Assembly: GCF_038592905.1 (NCBI RefSeq)
Contig: NZ_CP151943.1
Span: forward strand, 2,172,501 to 2,236,500
Source: Neobacillus sp. FSL H8-0543
GTDB taxonomy: Bacteria > Bacillota > Bacilli > Bacillales > Cytobacillaceae
Reading direction: 5' to 3'
DNA: 64,000 nucleotides
The notes beneath the pieces are model-generated. The model ran no database searches and was not told the origin of the DNA. It saw only the letters and a program-made list of their open reading frames with translations. How positions within the stretch are numbered: position 1 is the stretch's first letter; each line of letters starts with the position of its first letter. Positions 1 to 9,600 of this stretch are shown one piece after another. A program made the translations under genes and the position numbers.

Positions 1-31
1 CTATAAGTTATAGAATTAGATAATTATATAA

Positions 32-1096
32 TTAATCCACATCATATAATTGATAATAACTTTCAATATACTCACTTTGTAAATTACCAAAATAACGAGC
101 TTTAATTTTTTCCTCATCAATATTTTTAATTGCATCCAGAACTTTATTATATAAGTCTGATGCATCTCTTGTCTTAAAAGTTACGGTTCCCAATGGTCTC
201 TCTACAACATCACTTGCAATACATGGAGTACCCGAATACAATGCTTCTCTTATTGATAAAGCATCCCCGTCAGTATTGGTTGGTCTTAAAAAAATATCTA
301 CATATTCTAATAAAGGAACCATTTCTACTCCCTCAGTAACAAAAACAAAGTCTTTTTCAATTCCGTATTCATGAATACGATTAATTAACTTATTATAATA
401 ATCATTATTAGTTACATGAGGTAACATAAAAATAAATCCAACACTATATTTTGTTAATTCCTTAATTTTTTTCATTAATTCTATAGTTAGATCGATACCG
501 TATAAATCCTGATTTTTAAAAGTTACAATCCTTGATGCATTTGCACAGAGAATAATTTTATGGCTTATTATAAAATTGTCAATTTTTAATTCCTCTAAAC
601 TTTTTTTGTTAACCACCTCAGGCCTTTTCTCATAAGGAATAAACGCAGGAAGCACAGTAAATTTTTTAGAAAGGCTTTTATCAAATTGAAGTAAATCATC
701 TTTTATTTTATTACTTACAACAATTACTTTATATGAATTTCTAAATATAAATTTAATCATGCTAACTTCTCTTTTACTTAATTCAGCCTTGTTTGGTCTA
801 AAACTATGAACCGTTTGAATATACTTTATCCCAACTAGTTTACATAAAAACGTAATTATCACATTTAACCTAATATCAAAAACATGATTATGGACAATAT
901 ACTGAGATGATTTTCTCTTTGAATTTCCCAGTAACTTTAATAATAGTATTCCGTGCTTTAATCTATTTTTGGTTGTATCAATTTTATAAATACTATATTT
1001 ATTCTCAAGCTTGTTAACCAGCCTAGATAGATGGATTGAAACACCTCCAACCGGTGGAGGAAAAGGGCCAATCATAATAATTGACTTTTTACACAT
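32..1096 (-). CDS. Glycosyltransferase, GT4-like (exopolysaccharide locus)
   Basis: This is a 354-residue GT-B fold glycosyltransferase, predicted to add a sugar to the lipid-linked repeat unit at the cytoplasmic membrane face. The N-terminus has the glycine-rich acceptor loop GPFPPPVGGVS (residues 10-20). The C-terminal half carries the family's donor-site signature around residues 280-297 (IREALYSGTPCIASD). The ATG has GGAG eight bases upstream. It is the most distal gene of the minus-strand polysaccharide locus and is separated from the dehydrogenase gene by about 270 bp without a recognisable gene. The sugar specificity cannot be read from the sequence. Codon use is very AT-rich, typical of EPS loci that turn over quickly. 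Confidence 0.85.
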   Translation of the reverse strand: MCKKSIIMIGPFPPPVGGVSIHLSRLVNKLENKYSIYKIDTTKNRLKHGILLLKLLGNSKRKSSQYIVHNHVFDIRLNVIITFLCKLVGIKYIQTVHSFRPNKAELSKREVSMIKFIFRNSYKVIVVSNKIKDDLLQFDKSLSKKFTVLPAFIPYEKRPEVVNKKSLEELKIDNFIISHKIILCANASRIVTFKNQDLYGIDLTIELMKKIKELTKYSVGFIFMLPHVTNNDYYNKLINRIHEYGIEKDFVFVTEGVEMVPLLEYVDIFLRPTNTDGDALSIREALYSGTPCIASDVVERPLGTVTFKTRDASDLYNKVLDAIKNIDEEKIKARYFGNLQSEYIESYYQLYDVD

Positions 1097-1367
1097 TCTA
1101 CGATCTCCAATACTTAATATTATTGTTTCATAAGATTAATCAATTAAACTCTTTCGAGAATAACCTTTATTATTATTCTCTTCAGTAAGAATAAAAGTAA
1201 CAGGATATGAATTACTTACCTAACTCATTTTTTCATATTACATTTATCTTTCCTGTTGGTAATGTGGAGGCAGGGTACAAGCATTCACTAAAGGGACATT
1301 TTAATTGCTTCTGACCAAGTTCTAAATCCATTCATCAATTTTCTTTCACTTTCCGACGAAATTTAAA

Positions 1368-2588
1368 TTATAATTTATATGAACCTTCAAACACACAGAT
1401 ATTTTTGGTATCAAGAACAAGCTTGTCCTTAATGAGATTCATATTGTTTTTAATATGATCATGCCCAACCATAACAACAAGGATTTCTATCTCATTTAAA
1501 AAGTCCTCAAAGTTCATAAATTGATGGTCAACAATTCTTGTTTTTACAAAGGGATCAAATACCTTAACACCAAAAGCCAAGTGCTCATCCATTCTTTCTA
1601 ATAATTGGAGTGTTGGGCTTTCTCTTGTATCATCGACATTTTCTTTATAAGCCATTCCATATAAACCAACCTTTGAAATGTCTTTAATATTATGTTCTCT
1701 CATAATATCTCTGATTCGTCCTAGGACATGTCTAGGCATAGAATCATTTATCTTACGGGCAGCCAAGATAAGGTTTGTTAAATCTGGGTAGTCACCTACT
1801 AAGAACCATGGATCCACTGAAATACAATGTCCACCAACACCTGGACCTGGTTGTAATATATTGACTCGTGGATGTTTATTTGCAATTTTGATAATCTCAT
1901 ATACATCCATATTATCTGTACGACAGATTTTCGCTAATTCATTTGCAAACGCAATATTGATATCACGATAAGTATTCTCTATTACTTTAGACATCTCAGC
2001 AGATCTAATATCTGTTATAACAATTTCAGAATTACAAAAATTAGTATATAATCCTTTGATTTTCTCTCCAATTTCCGGATCATCTGCACCTATCGTTCTT
2101 GAGTTATGTTCAAGTTCATAGATCATATTACCTGGAATAATTCTTTCAGGTGCATGTAACAGATGTACGTCTTTGCCAATAATAAAATCTCTTTTTTCTA
2201 TTTCGGGACGAACATATTTATCAATTGTCCCCGGTGAAACAGTTGATTCAATAATTAACGCTGCGCCTTTTTCACAGACATCAAGAATACTATTTACTGC
2301 AGAAATAACATACTTAGGATCAAGCTTTTTACTATCCTTAATATAAGGTGTCGGAACTGCAACAATATAAGTATGTGTCTTCTGATATTCAGTAGAAAAT
2401 TGAATTCCACTTGAAAGAGCCTCTTGAAAAAGTTCCTCTAAACCATCTTCTTCAAACGTAAGCTTGCCTTCAGTTAATGAATTTACTAGATTACCATTGT
2501 AATCAGTTCCCACTACCTTAATCCCACTTTTTGCAAACATCAGAGCTGTGGGAAGACCTATATAGCCAAGTCCAATTATGTTTATCAT
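1368..2588 (-). CDS. wecC: UDP-N-acetyl-D-mannosamine dehydrogenase-like nucleotide-sugar dehydrogenase
   Basis: The product (406 aa) probably oxidises UDP-ManNAc to UDP-ManNAcA with NAD, giving an acidic sugar for the polysaccharide. Visible features are the NAD-binding GLGYIGLP (residues 6-13), ESTVSPGT (about 114-121), the central helix with Lys near 201, and GPGVGGHCISVDPWF with the catalytic Cys near 255. That last motif is closer to WecC than to UDP-glucose dehydrogenases. The start is set at ATG 2588 because GAAGGAAGG lies just upstream; an in-frame ATG six codons earlier overlaps that site. It follows the SDR gene with 22 bp between them. A UDP-Glc or UDP-GalNAc substrate remains possible. 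Confidence 0.85.
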   Translation of the reverse strand: MINIIGLGYIGLPTALMFAKSGIKVVGTDYNGNLVNSLTEGKLTFEEDGLEELFQEALSSGIQFSTEYQKTHTYIVAVPTPYIKDSKKLDPKYVISAVNSILDVCEKGAALIIESTVSPGTIDKYVRPEIEKRDFIIGKDVHLLHAPERIIPGNMIYELEHNSRTIGADDPEIGEKIKGLYTNFCNSEIVITDIRSAEMSKVIENTYRDINIAFANELAKICRTDNMDVYEIIKIANKHPRVNILQPGPGVGGHCISVDPWFLVGDYPDLTNLILAARKINDSMPRHVLGRIRDIMREHNIKDISKVGLYGMAYKENVDDTRESPTLQLLERMDEHLAFGVKVFDPFVKTRIVDHQFMNFEDFLNEIEILVVMVGHDHIKNNMNLIKDKLVLDTKNICVFEGSYKL

Positions 2589-2610
2589 ATAAGTACCTTC
2601 CTTCAAGAAA

Positions 2611-3468
2611 TTAACTATATTCTATTTCACGTTTTATTCCCTCTTCAAAACTCAATGGATAATACCCTAAGTCTTGCTTGGCGTCTTCAAAAGAGAAGTC
2701 TTTGTTTTCATTAAGCCTTAGTACCTGTTCTGCCTTCAACTTCGGTTTATTTGTTGTCTTTTCATACATTTTTAACAAGTTATAGCTTAGTTTCATAGGT
2801 ATATGGATTTTAACCACTTTTTTACCTAACGCCTTACCTGTGGCATCAATAACATCATTATAGGTAAGAGGCTTAGCACCCGAAATATTATAGGCTTTTT
2901 TAATACTAACTTTGTTTTCATAAGCACTTACTATTGCATTAGCTAAATCCTTCACATAAACAGGTTGTTGCAAGTATGTTCCAGTGCCTAATATCGGGAG
3001 TACCGGTAATCTTTTTAAGTACTTTACTAATCTCCACATATTGCGATCTTTCGGAGTTCCATAGATCATTGTTGGCCGAATAATTGTATAATCTAAGCCA
3101 CTTTCTTTAATCAGTTTCTCAGCCGCTAAACGAATCCCTTTGCTATCAGGATTTAGCTTTGTAAATATTCCCGTAGTACTAACAAAAATAGACCGTTTAA
3201 CACCCATCTTTTCACATGCATTAATTATGTTAGGTGCATGTCCAAATCCTAGTGAAGCAATATTAATCAGTGCCTCTTTCCCCTTTAAGGCATCACATAT
3301 TGACTTATAGTCATCTAATTCTCCATATACATAATTAACGTTCAATCGTTTGATCTTTTCAAGGTTACTAGTCTTTCTAACAAAACAAGTAACCTCATGA
3401 CCTTTTTGTACTAGTTCTTCCAGAACAAACTCACCTAGAAAACCTGTAGCCCCTGTTAATAAAATCAT
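2611..3468 (-). CDS. Atypical/extended SDR, possible nucleotide-sugar 4-ketoreductase
   Basis: This 285-residue Rossmann protein of the NAD(P)-dependent epimerase/dehydratase superfamily has TGATGFLG at residues 5-12 and an SDR-like IRPTMIYG segment near the middle. I do not see a clean YxxxK pair: the region usually holding Tyr reads SKGIRLAAEK, so the active site is atypical. Gene order (4,6-dehydratase, initiating transferase, then this SDR) resembles loci that make UDP-QuiNAc or UDP-FucNAc, where a small SDR reduces the 4-keto intermediate. That role is inferred from context. ATG 3468 has AGGGAGA upstream. The gene sits 12 bp downstream of the glycosyltransferase gene in the same operon. 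Confidence 0.72.
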   Translation of the reverse strand: MILLTGATGFLGEFVLEELVQKGHEVTCFVRKTSNLEKIKRLNVNYVYGELDDYKSICDALKGKEALINIASLGFGHAPNIINACEKMGVKRSIFVSTTGIFTKLNPDSKGIRLAAEKLIKESGLDYTIIRPTMIYGTPKDRNMWRLVKYLKRLPVLPILGTGTYLQQPVYVKDLANAIVSAYENKVSIKKAYNISGAKPLTYNDVIDATGKALGKKVVKIHIPMKLSYNLLKMYEKTTNKPKLKAEQVLRLNENKDFSFEDAKQDLGYYPLSFEEGIKREIEYS

Positions 3469-3480
3469 ACTAATCTCCCT

Positions 3481-4698
3481 CTATATCTCACTTATTATCT
3501 CCAAATATTCCTTAGCAAGGTTCTTTCTAGAATAGTTCTGCTCAACAAAAGCTGGTCCTTTTTCTTTAAGTCTCTCATATAAGACCTTATCGTTTTTAAT
3601 CTTAATAATTGCATGCATGATTTCTTCTGGATTATCAGGTTTTACAACTTCAGCAGCCTTTGATTCATTTAAAATATCTGCGGCTTCTCCTTCTAGGCTT
3701 GCAACAATCGGAACACCGCACGCCATTATTTCAAACATTTTAGATGGAATAAACGTCTTAAATAATTCAATATTCTTTAAAGGAATTAAACAAATATCAG
3801 AGGTATTGTAAAATTCCGGTATCACTTCTTTAGGCTGAGAATCAATAAACGTAACATTGCTAATGCCCTGCCCACTTGCAATATTCTTTAATTTATCTTT
3901 TTCAGCACCTTCTCCAATAAATAAAAAGTGAATATCCATATATTCCTTTAGAGAGTTTGCAACCTCTAAGATTGTACTTAAATTCTGAGATATCCCATGT
4001 GCACCCACGTAAGAGATAACGAATTTGTTTTCCAAGTTATATTTATCTATGATTGAAATACTTTTTTCCCTAGGATAAAACATCTCCTGATTTACCCCAT
4101 TTGTTATGACATGTACTTTGCTGCCATCGATACCTCTACTCACAACATTTTCTTTGAATGATTTCGTCACCATTATTAGTCTCTTACTCTTTCTGTAAAA
4201 AAACAGCTCCATTTTTTCTAAGATATTAGTTATGACACCCTTTTTCATAACTCCTAATTCAATCATCGCTGCAGGCCATAAATCTCTAATTTCAAGAACA
4301 AACGGTGCTCTTTTTATTAAGCTATACCAATACCCTGAAAAAATAGAAAAGAAGGTAGGGGAACTAGTTATTATTACATCTGGTCTTTTTATTTTTTTCA
4401 TTGAAATCAAAACAGAAGAAAACATGAATGAGATATGGCCCAGCGTCTTTTTAATAAAGCCTTTATTAGGAGTCGCATATACATAATTTCTATGTACATG
4501 AATACCGTCCATCTGTTCATATTTATATTTCAAACCCTTATATTTATCCGGTATAACTCCTGTCGGATGATTCGGGAAGCATGTAACGACATGAACCTCA
4601 TTGCCAAGTTCTACCCAATGTCTCGCCATTTCATATAATCTTGCTGACGGCGCCCCAATCTCAGGAGGGAAAAAGTGGCTTATTACTACTATCTTCAT
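3481..4698 (-). CDS. WbuB-like GT4 glycosyltransferase
   Basis: This is a 405-residue GT-B glycosyltransferase. The N-terminal HFFPPEIGAPSARLYEMA is characteristic of the WbuB/fucosaminyltransferase-like group, and PSKMFEIMACGVPIVAS in the C-terminal domain holds the conserved donor-binding Glu pair. It probably adds the second or a later sugar after the initiating transferase. Its ATG overlaps the stop of the heparinase-like gene by four bases (ATGA), so translation is likely coupled, and GGGAG precedes the start. If the locus makes QuiNAc or FucNAc, this is the best candidate for the enzyme that transfers a residue to or from it; that is inference. Confidence 0.87.
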   Translation of the reverse strand: MKIVVISHFFPPEIGAPSARLYEMARHWVELGNEVHVVTCFPNHPTGVIPDKYKGLKYKYEQMDGIHVHRNYVYATPNKGFIKKTLGHISFMFSSVLISMKKIKRPDVIITSSPTFFSIFSGYWYSLIKRAPFVLEIRDLWPAAMIELGVMKKGVITNILEKMELFFYRKSKRLIMVTKSFKENVVSRGIDGSKVHVITNGVNQEMFYPREKSISIIDKYNLENKFVISYVGAHGISQNLSTILEVANSLKEYMDIHFLFIGEGAEKDKLKNIASGQGISNVTFIDSQPKEVIPEFYNTSDICLIPLKNIELFKTFIPSKMFEIMACGVPIVASLEGEAADILNESKAAEVVKPDNPEEIMHAIIKIKNDKVLYERLKEKGPAFVEQNYSRKNLAKEYLEIISEI

Positions 4699-6476
4699 AG
4701 CTTATCTCCCAATTCTTGATAATTTATATTTAGTTCTTTTTCACCAATTAGCTTGATACCTTTTTCTGTTTCTATAATTTTATTTTCATTAGAACTAAAA
4801 TCTATTAAATAGCCAAAAACCTCTTTGCCTACATCTCTTTGAAATATTAGATGCATATTTTCTTCTTTTGAATTAAATTGTTCAGAGTACCAACCCTGCT
4901 CCAAATCAATTTTACTAATGCCTATTGGAGTCAATTTAATAGTTTCTTTATTGTTGACAATATGTGTGATATTATTGTCAATACTTACACTTGTTTCAGG
5001 TACAAAATGTAAGTAACTTTTGATATTACCATCTGATATTGCATTTACATAATCTAAAACAATTATCTTATTTTCATCTATATACCCGATAAATCTTTTA
5101 TGTTCAGTTCCATGATATGAAACATATGACCCTGCATAAAATTCGATATTCTTGTATATAAATTGTTTTCTTCTTACCTTATTAATTCGTTTTGCCACTC
5201 TGAAACTTCCCCAGAACTGTGATTGCTCTTGAGATGAGACAGAAACAGTATTGTGAGCTTTCGTGCTCCTAAAGAAATCTCTCCATTCTCCACTTTCATA
5301 CCTGAATGTCCCAGAATTAACAATGAGAGGTGATCCATTGCTTGAAAGCTCAAAGCTCAAAGCATCACAATGACCATGCGCAGGTAAATAGGTTGGACAA
5401 ATTTCTCCAGTATCAAAAATCAACTTTTTATTCTGATCTTTGATAATATAAAAGCCACTTTCATTTGTACTAGTATTGCTTTGTGGAATTAACTTAAAAT
5501 ACCTTTTACAAGCTTCTAAAAGACATTTATAATCCTTACTCACTCCATCAGCACTATCATTAAAAGCCGGTGTCTTACCAAAGTTCTCCTCAAAGCTATA
5601 CGTTACATCAATCATCTTTTGGATATAGGTAATTAATTGTTTATATACTCCGTCATCCTTTAACCAGTAAGTAATTTTGATTAAATCTTCTAGGATAATT
5701 TTGTGATACATAGGACTTAATTCAAAATGCATTCCATCTTCAAGGACTTGTTCCTTTAATTGCTTCAATAATTCTTTTTTAAACCTGTTCTTTACCTTTG
5801 TATCCTCAAAAAAAACACTTCCAATAATAAGTGCTTTTATATTTTCAAAGTAATGATTTCCTAAAACGTCTTTTTCAAGATTAGTTTGTAGATATTTATA
5901 TTGTAGGTATATTGAATCCCTAAAGCTCTTTTCAAAGTCATTATCTGATATGATTTTATCCCTTAAGATTTGGTAGGTAGTTATCCAATTCGTAATTCGT
6001 AATGAAATCGTATATGGATGCCATCCATCACCATGTGCATATGGATTATTTTCAATCCAATTTCCAATTAAATCTTTAAACTTGCCATAGTATTTATCTT
6101 GTTTATTCTCTTTAGAATACACATAAGCTAATTTATATAAGTACTCAAAATAATGTAAATTGTATCTCCACAAATGCTGTAACTCTTTGTTATTCCATGC
6201 ATTTGATAATTCAACATGTTTTGTTAAATTAATAAATTTAAACTCATCTTTTAAGATGCCTTCAATACTAAACCTATCTAAATAATCTTTATCAAAGTCT
6301 AATTCAGGAATAACGTAATTGAAGTCTTCCCTGACTTTAAGTTCACCAGGTATTTTTGCTAATAATAGTTTTCTTTTATATAGCTCCCGTTTTAACCTAT
6401 TAAACACTCTATAATACATTTGTGAAGGTTTGAGATACTTTATTGTGTTTATATATAATGTAATTTTGTTATCCAT
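4695..6476 (-). CDS. Heparinase II/III-family protein (polysaccharide lyase-like)
   Basis: The 593-residue protein has an alpha-helical toroid-like N-terminal half, with segments such as WHPYTISLRITNW and NHYFENIKALI, then a beta-rich C-terminal half with the family's GHGHxDxLSFEL-like stretch (PAHGHCDALSFELS) and FFRSTKAHNTVSVS. These match heparinase II/III proteins found inside EPS and O-antigen loci (WbuB neighbours). I see no signal peptide, so it may act in the cytoplasm or be exported with the polysaccharide; the natural substrate of this subgroup is unclear. GAGGTG precedes ATG 6476. It overlaps the downstream glycosyltransferase gene by 4 bp. Confidence 0.82.
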   Translation of the reverse strand: MDNKITLYINTIKYLKPSQMYYRVFNRLKRELYKRKLLLAKIPGELKVREDFNYVIPELDFDKDYLDRFSIEGILKDEFKFINLTKHVELSNAWNNKELQHLWRYNLHYFEYLYKLAYVYSKENKQDKYYGKFKDLIGNWIENNPYAHGDGWHPYTISLRITNWITTYQILRDKIISDNDFEKSFRDSIYLQYKYLQTNLEKDVLGNHYFENIKALIIGSVFFEDTKVKNRFKKELLKQLKEQVLEDGMHFELSPMYHKIILEDLIKITYWLKDDGVYKQLITYIQKMIDVTYSFEENFGKTPAFNDSADGVSKDYKCLLEACKRYFKLIPQSNTSTNESGFYIIKDQNKKLIFDTGEICPTYLPAHGHCDALSFELSSNGSPLIVNSGTFRYESGEWRDFFRSTKAHNTVSVSSQEQSQFWGSFRVAKRINKVRRKQFIYKNIEFYAGSYVSYHGTEHKRFIGYIDENKIIVLDYVNAISDGNIKSYLHFVPETSVSIDNNITHIVNNKETIKLTPIGISKIDLEQGWYSEQFNSKEENMHLIFQRDVGKEVFGYLIDFSSNENKIIETEKGIKLIGEKELNINYQELGDKL

Positions 6477-6493
6477 CTAAAAGCACCTCATCA

Positions 6494-7147
6494 TTAGCCC
6501 CAATTTTTTTCATTGGCTTTCCTTTTTGTAGCAGCAACCTCTTTCTTTGCAGTTGCTCCAGTACCACCCTCTACAACCCCATCGGTCCTAATTATACTTA
6601 AAATAGTCCCTAAAAAACATTTAACATCCATTAGGAAACTCAATCTCTCGACATAAACACCATCAAGATTTGCTTTAACTTCAATAGGCAACTCATCCCG
6701 ACCATTAATCTGTGCCCAACCCGTTAACCCAGGATAAATATCATTCGCCCCATACTTATCTCTTTCTGCTATCAAATCATATTGATTCCATAGACAAGGA
6801 CGTGGACCAATAATGCTCATTTCACCTTTTAAAATATTTAAGATTTGTGGAAGCTCGTCCATGCTAGTTCTCCGCATAAACTTTCCCACTCTAGTAATAT
6901 AGCTTTCTGGATTCTCCAAAAGGTGAGTCGGTGTGTCTTTAGGTGTATCAATTTTCATGGTTCTAAATTTAAGGATATAAAACTCAGATTTACTTTTTCC
7001 TATCCGGCGCTGTTTAAATATAATAGGTCCCTTCGAATCCAGTTTGATCGCTATTATCAATAATAGGAAAACAGGTGAAAGCACGATTAATCCTACAAAT
7101 GATAGAAAAAAATCTACCAACCTTTTTGCATATCTTTTATAAATCAT
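6494..7147 (-). CDS. Initiating sugar transferase (polyprenyl-phosphate glycosyl-1-phosphate transferase)
   Basis: This 217-residue bacterial sugar transferase starts with a single membrane helix (about residues 9-31: DFFLSFVGLIVLSP). The canonical sequence follows: QRRIGKSKSEFYILKFRTMK, RRTSMDELPQ, the IGPRP motif and PGLTGWAQINGRD. It moves a sugar-1-phosphate from a UDP-sugar to undecaprenyl phosphate and so starts the repeat unit. The start is placed at ATG 7147 because GGAG lies six bases upstream; a longer frame begins eight codons earlier. The short form without extra N-terminal helices matches monotopic enzymes of the PglC/WecP type, and the donor could be the product of the neighbouring 4,6-dehydratase. 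Confidence 0.92.
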   Translation of the reverse strand: MIYKRYAKRLVDFFLSFVGLIVLSPVFLLLIIAIKLDSKGPIIFKQRRIGKSKSEFYILKFRTMKIDTPKDTPTHLLENPESYITRVGKFMRRTSMDELPQILNILKGEMSIIGPRPCLWNQYDLIAERDKYGANDIYPGLTGWAQINGRDELPIEVKANLDGVYVERLSFLMDVKCFLGTILSIIRTDGVVEGGTGATAKKEVAATKRKANEKNWG

Positions 7148-7337
7148 CTTTATCTCCGCCCCAGTAAACAAAATGCCATATTATTTACAACCTGACCTTT
7201 TTAACATTCAATATTTTTTCAAAAATGAACAAAATCTTTCCTTAACGATGGATCTTGCAATGAAAACTCAATTGACGTCTTAACAATCAAATAATCAAAC
7301 CGAAAGGTTTGCATCTTTAATTCTTTTAATCCCTTAC

Positions 7338-9164
7338 TCACCTTTCCTCAGCTAAAACAGAAACCCTCTCAAATCGATTATTAGCCACACCAATCAAAAC
7401 ATCATGCATCTCAGTCTCCGTCATTTCCAACAACCCATTAACAAGTGCACTTAAAACCTCATTCTCAAGCACATTCGCCTTCCCAATATGAATCTTCGGA
7501 AACACCTGCTCTGTATGTACTTCATTCTCATTCAGCAACTCTTCATACATCTTCTCCCCAGGACGAAGTCCCGTAAAACGAATTCCGATTTCTTCTATTG
7601 AATAACCAGAAAGCTTGATCACATTTTTCGCGAGATCAATTATCTTAACTGGCTCACCCATATCAAGCACAAAAACCTCACCACCACGAGCCAACGACCC
7701 AGCCTGAATCACAAGCCGAGAGGCTTCAGGAATCGTCATAAAATAACGTGTCATATCCTCATGGGTAACCGTCACCGGCCCACCAGCTTGAATCTGCTTC
7801 TTAAATAATGGAATAACACTACCACGACTACCCAAAACATTCCCAAACCGAACGGCAACAAATTTCGTTTTACTATTCTTAGCTAGACTCTGAATAATCA
7901 TCTCCGCAAACCGTTTCGTAGCCCCCATCACATTCGGAGGATTCACCGCTTTATCAGAACTAATCATTACAAAAGTATGAACACCGAAGGTGTCCGCCGC
8001 CTCCGCAACATTCCTCGTACCAAAGATATTGTTCTTAACCGCTTCACGTGGATTGTACTCCATCAACGGTACATGCTTATGCGCTGCAGCATGATAAACC
8101 ACAAACGGCTTATGCTCTTCCATCACATCCAATATTCTTGCTCGGTCTTGAATATCACCAATCACTGGAACAATATCAATTTGTTTTTGATAGAGATTAC
8201 GCAGCTCCATATCTATTAGGTAAATACTATTTTCGCCATGGCCAACGAGAACAATTTTACTAGGATTGAACTTACAAATCTGCCGACAAATTTCCGATCC
8301 AATTGACCCACCAGCACCTGTTACCATTACGGTTTTCCCTGTGATATTTTCGGAGATACTTGTAATATCTAACTCTACCGGTTCTCTTCCTAACAAATCC
8401 TCGACCTGAACCTCACGGAATTGGTTTACCGAAATCTTTCCAGTCATCAAATCCTCTAATCTAGGGATGATTTGTGTTTTTGCTTTTGTTTTTGCACATT
8501 CATCAAAGATCCGCTTTAACTCACTTTGTTTTAACGATGGAATCGCAATCACGATATTATCAATTTGGTATTTCTCCACGGTTTGTTCAATGTGGCTCGA
8601 ATCACCCGCTACGGGTATTCCGAGAATATCTAATTTGTATTTCATCGGGTCATCATCAATAAATGCAACCGGTTTTAAATCAATCTCATGGTTGTTTAGT
8701 AATTGCCTCGCAACCATTGTCCCGCCAGCACCTGCACCAATTATTAATGTCTTTTTAATATTTTCCTGCTTACTCATAATGTTGTCGCGGAACATTCGCC
8801 ATGAAAACCTTGACCCGCCAATCAACAACACATGGAGCATCCAGGTAATCAACAAGGCTCGTATATACGTATTACCAAATACTAATATTTGCATCACGGA
8901 TGTAGCGATAATCGAGTACGTCACCGCTTTAACAATGACAACTAGTTCGCCGACACTCGCATATTGCCACGCCTTGTTATACAGATGATAAATAGCAGCA
9001 AATAAATGATGGCAAATTAATAACGTAACAGCCGTAACGAGCAACATCGGAATCTTGAAGATTTGTAATGTTGGATAAAGCGTCCAATAACTTATGTAAA
9101 TCGCCGTTAACACAATAACAGAATCCAAAACAGCAAGCGCCGTCAACCTCGTCCGATAACTCAT
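7338..9164 (-). CDS. Membrane nucleotide-sugar 4,6-dehydratase (FlaA1/WbpM/CapD type)
   Basis: The 608-residue protein has four N-terminal membrane helices (about residues 8-110), a CoA-binding-like Rossmann domain (GAGAGGTMVARQL near 140) and a second SDR domain with TGAGGSIGSE near 283. The active-site segment reads SSDKAVNPPNVMGATKR, so Met stands where classical SDRs have Tyr. This is the SMK-type triad reported for WbpM, not a defect. It probably converts UDP-GlcNAc to the 4-keto-6-deoxy sugar that feeds QuiNAc, FucNAc or bacillosamine. AGGAGG precedes ATG 9164. A 129-bp dispersed repeat lies between it and the phosphatase gene upstream. It has a higher GC content than the downstream transferases. 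Confidence 0.9.
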   Translation of the reverse strand: MSYRTRLTALAVLDSVIVLTAIYISYWTLYPTLQIFKIPMLLVTAVTLLICHHLFAAIYHLYNKAWQYASVGELVVIVKAVTYSIIATSVMQILVFGNTYIRALLITWMLHVLLIGGSRFSWRMFRDNIMSKQENIKKTLIIGAGAGGTMVARQLLNNHEIDLKPVAFIDDDPMKYKLDILGIPVAGDSSHIEQTVEKYQIDNIVIAIPSLKQSELKRIFDECAKTKAKTQIIPRLEDLMTGKISVNQFREVQVEDLLGREPVELDITSISENITGKTVMVTGAGGSIGSEICRQICKFNPSKIVLVGHGENSIYLIDMELRNLYQKQIDIVPVIGDIQDRARILDVMEEHKPFVVYHAAAHKHVPLMEYNPREAVKNNIFGTRNVAEAADTFGVHTFVMISSDKAVNPPNVMGATKRFAEMIIQSLAKNSKTKFVAVRFGNVLGSRGSVIPLFKKQIQAGGPVTVTHEDMTRYFMTIPEASRLVIQAGSLARGGEVFVLDMGEPVKIIDLAKNVIKLSGYSIEEIGIRFTGLRPGEKMYEELLNENEVHTEQVFPKIHIGKANVLENEVLSALVNGLLEMTETEMHDVLIGVANNRFERVSVLAEER

Positions 9165-9244
9165 CTCATCATCCTCCTTTTTTATTATTGGTTATAGTAA
9201 AGAACTAAAGAATTATTGTTGGTTTTTTATATTGTTTGAACCAT

Positions 9245-9373
9245 GTTGATTTGCGCGTAAGGTGCGAGACTCATGCAGGAGTAAGGTGCAGGGGAGACCC
9301 CACATGCGCTTTAGCGCCGAGGAGGCTCCCCGAACCTCCTGCGGAAAGCGAAGCACCTGGAGAGAAAATCAAC
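9245..9373. repeat. Family C dispersed repeat, copy 1 (129 bp, palindromic ends)
   Basis: The element begins GTTGAT and ends ATCAAC. It has a long imperfect inverted repeat inside (GAGACCCCACATGCGC, GCGCCGAGGAGGCT and AAAGCGAAGC segments). The copy at 62718-62846 has the same length and the same ends in opposite orientation. It sits in the 436-bp gap between the PHP phosphatase and 4,6-dehydratase genes, so it is transcribed in the EPS operon as a strong hairpin. It looks like a MITE/REP-type element; no transposase is nearby. The remainder of the gap (9374-9600) is AT-rich and shows nothing further. Confidence 0.85.
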
Positions 9374-9600
9374 ATACTAGTATAAAAACACCAACAAATT
9401 AAGCTTTTAAGACAAAAATAAATACCTAATGGAAACGCATGTGATAACACTTGTCCTTTCATTAGATATTTATATTTTTTTCTATTAAACTTGGCATTAA
9501 ACCTTTCTTTGTGTAACTTTACTCGAGTATTACATCAATAACAGACATATAGCACCATAGCGATATTAAAAATACCGTTTATTCCTACCAGATTAGTAGG

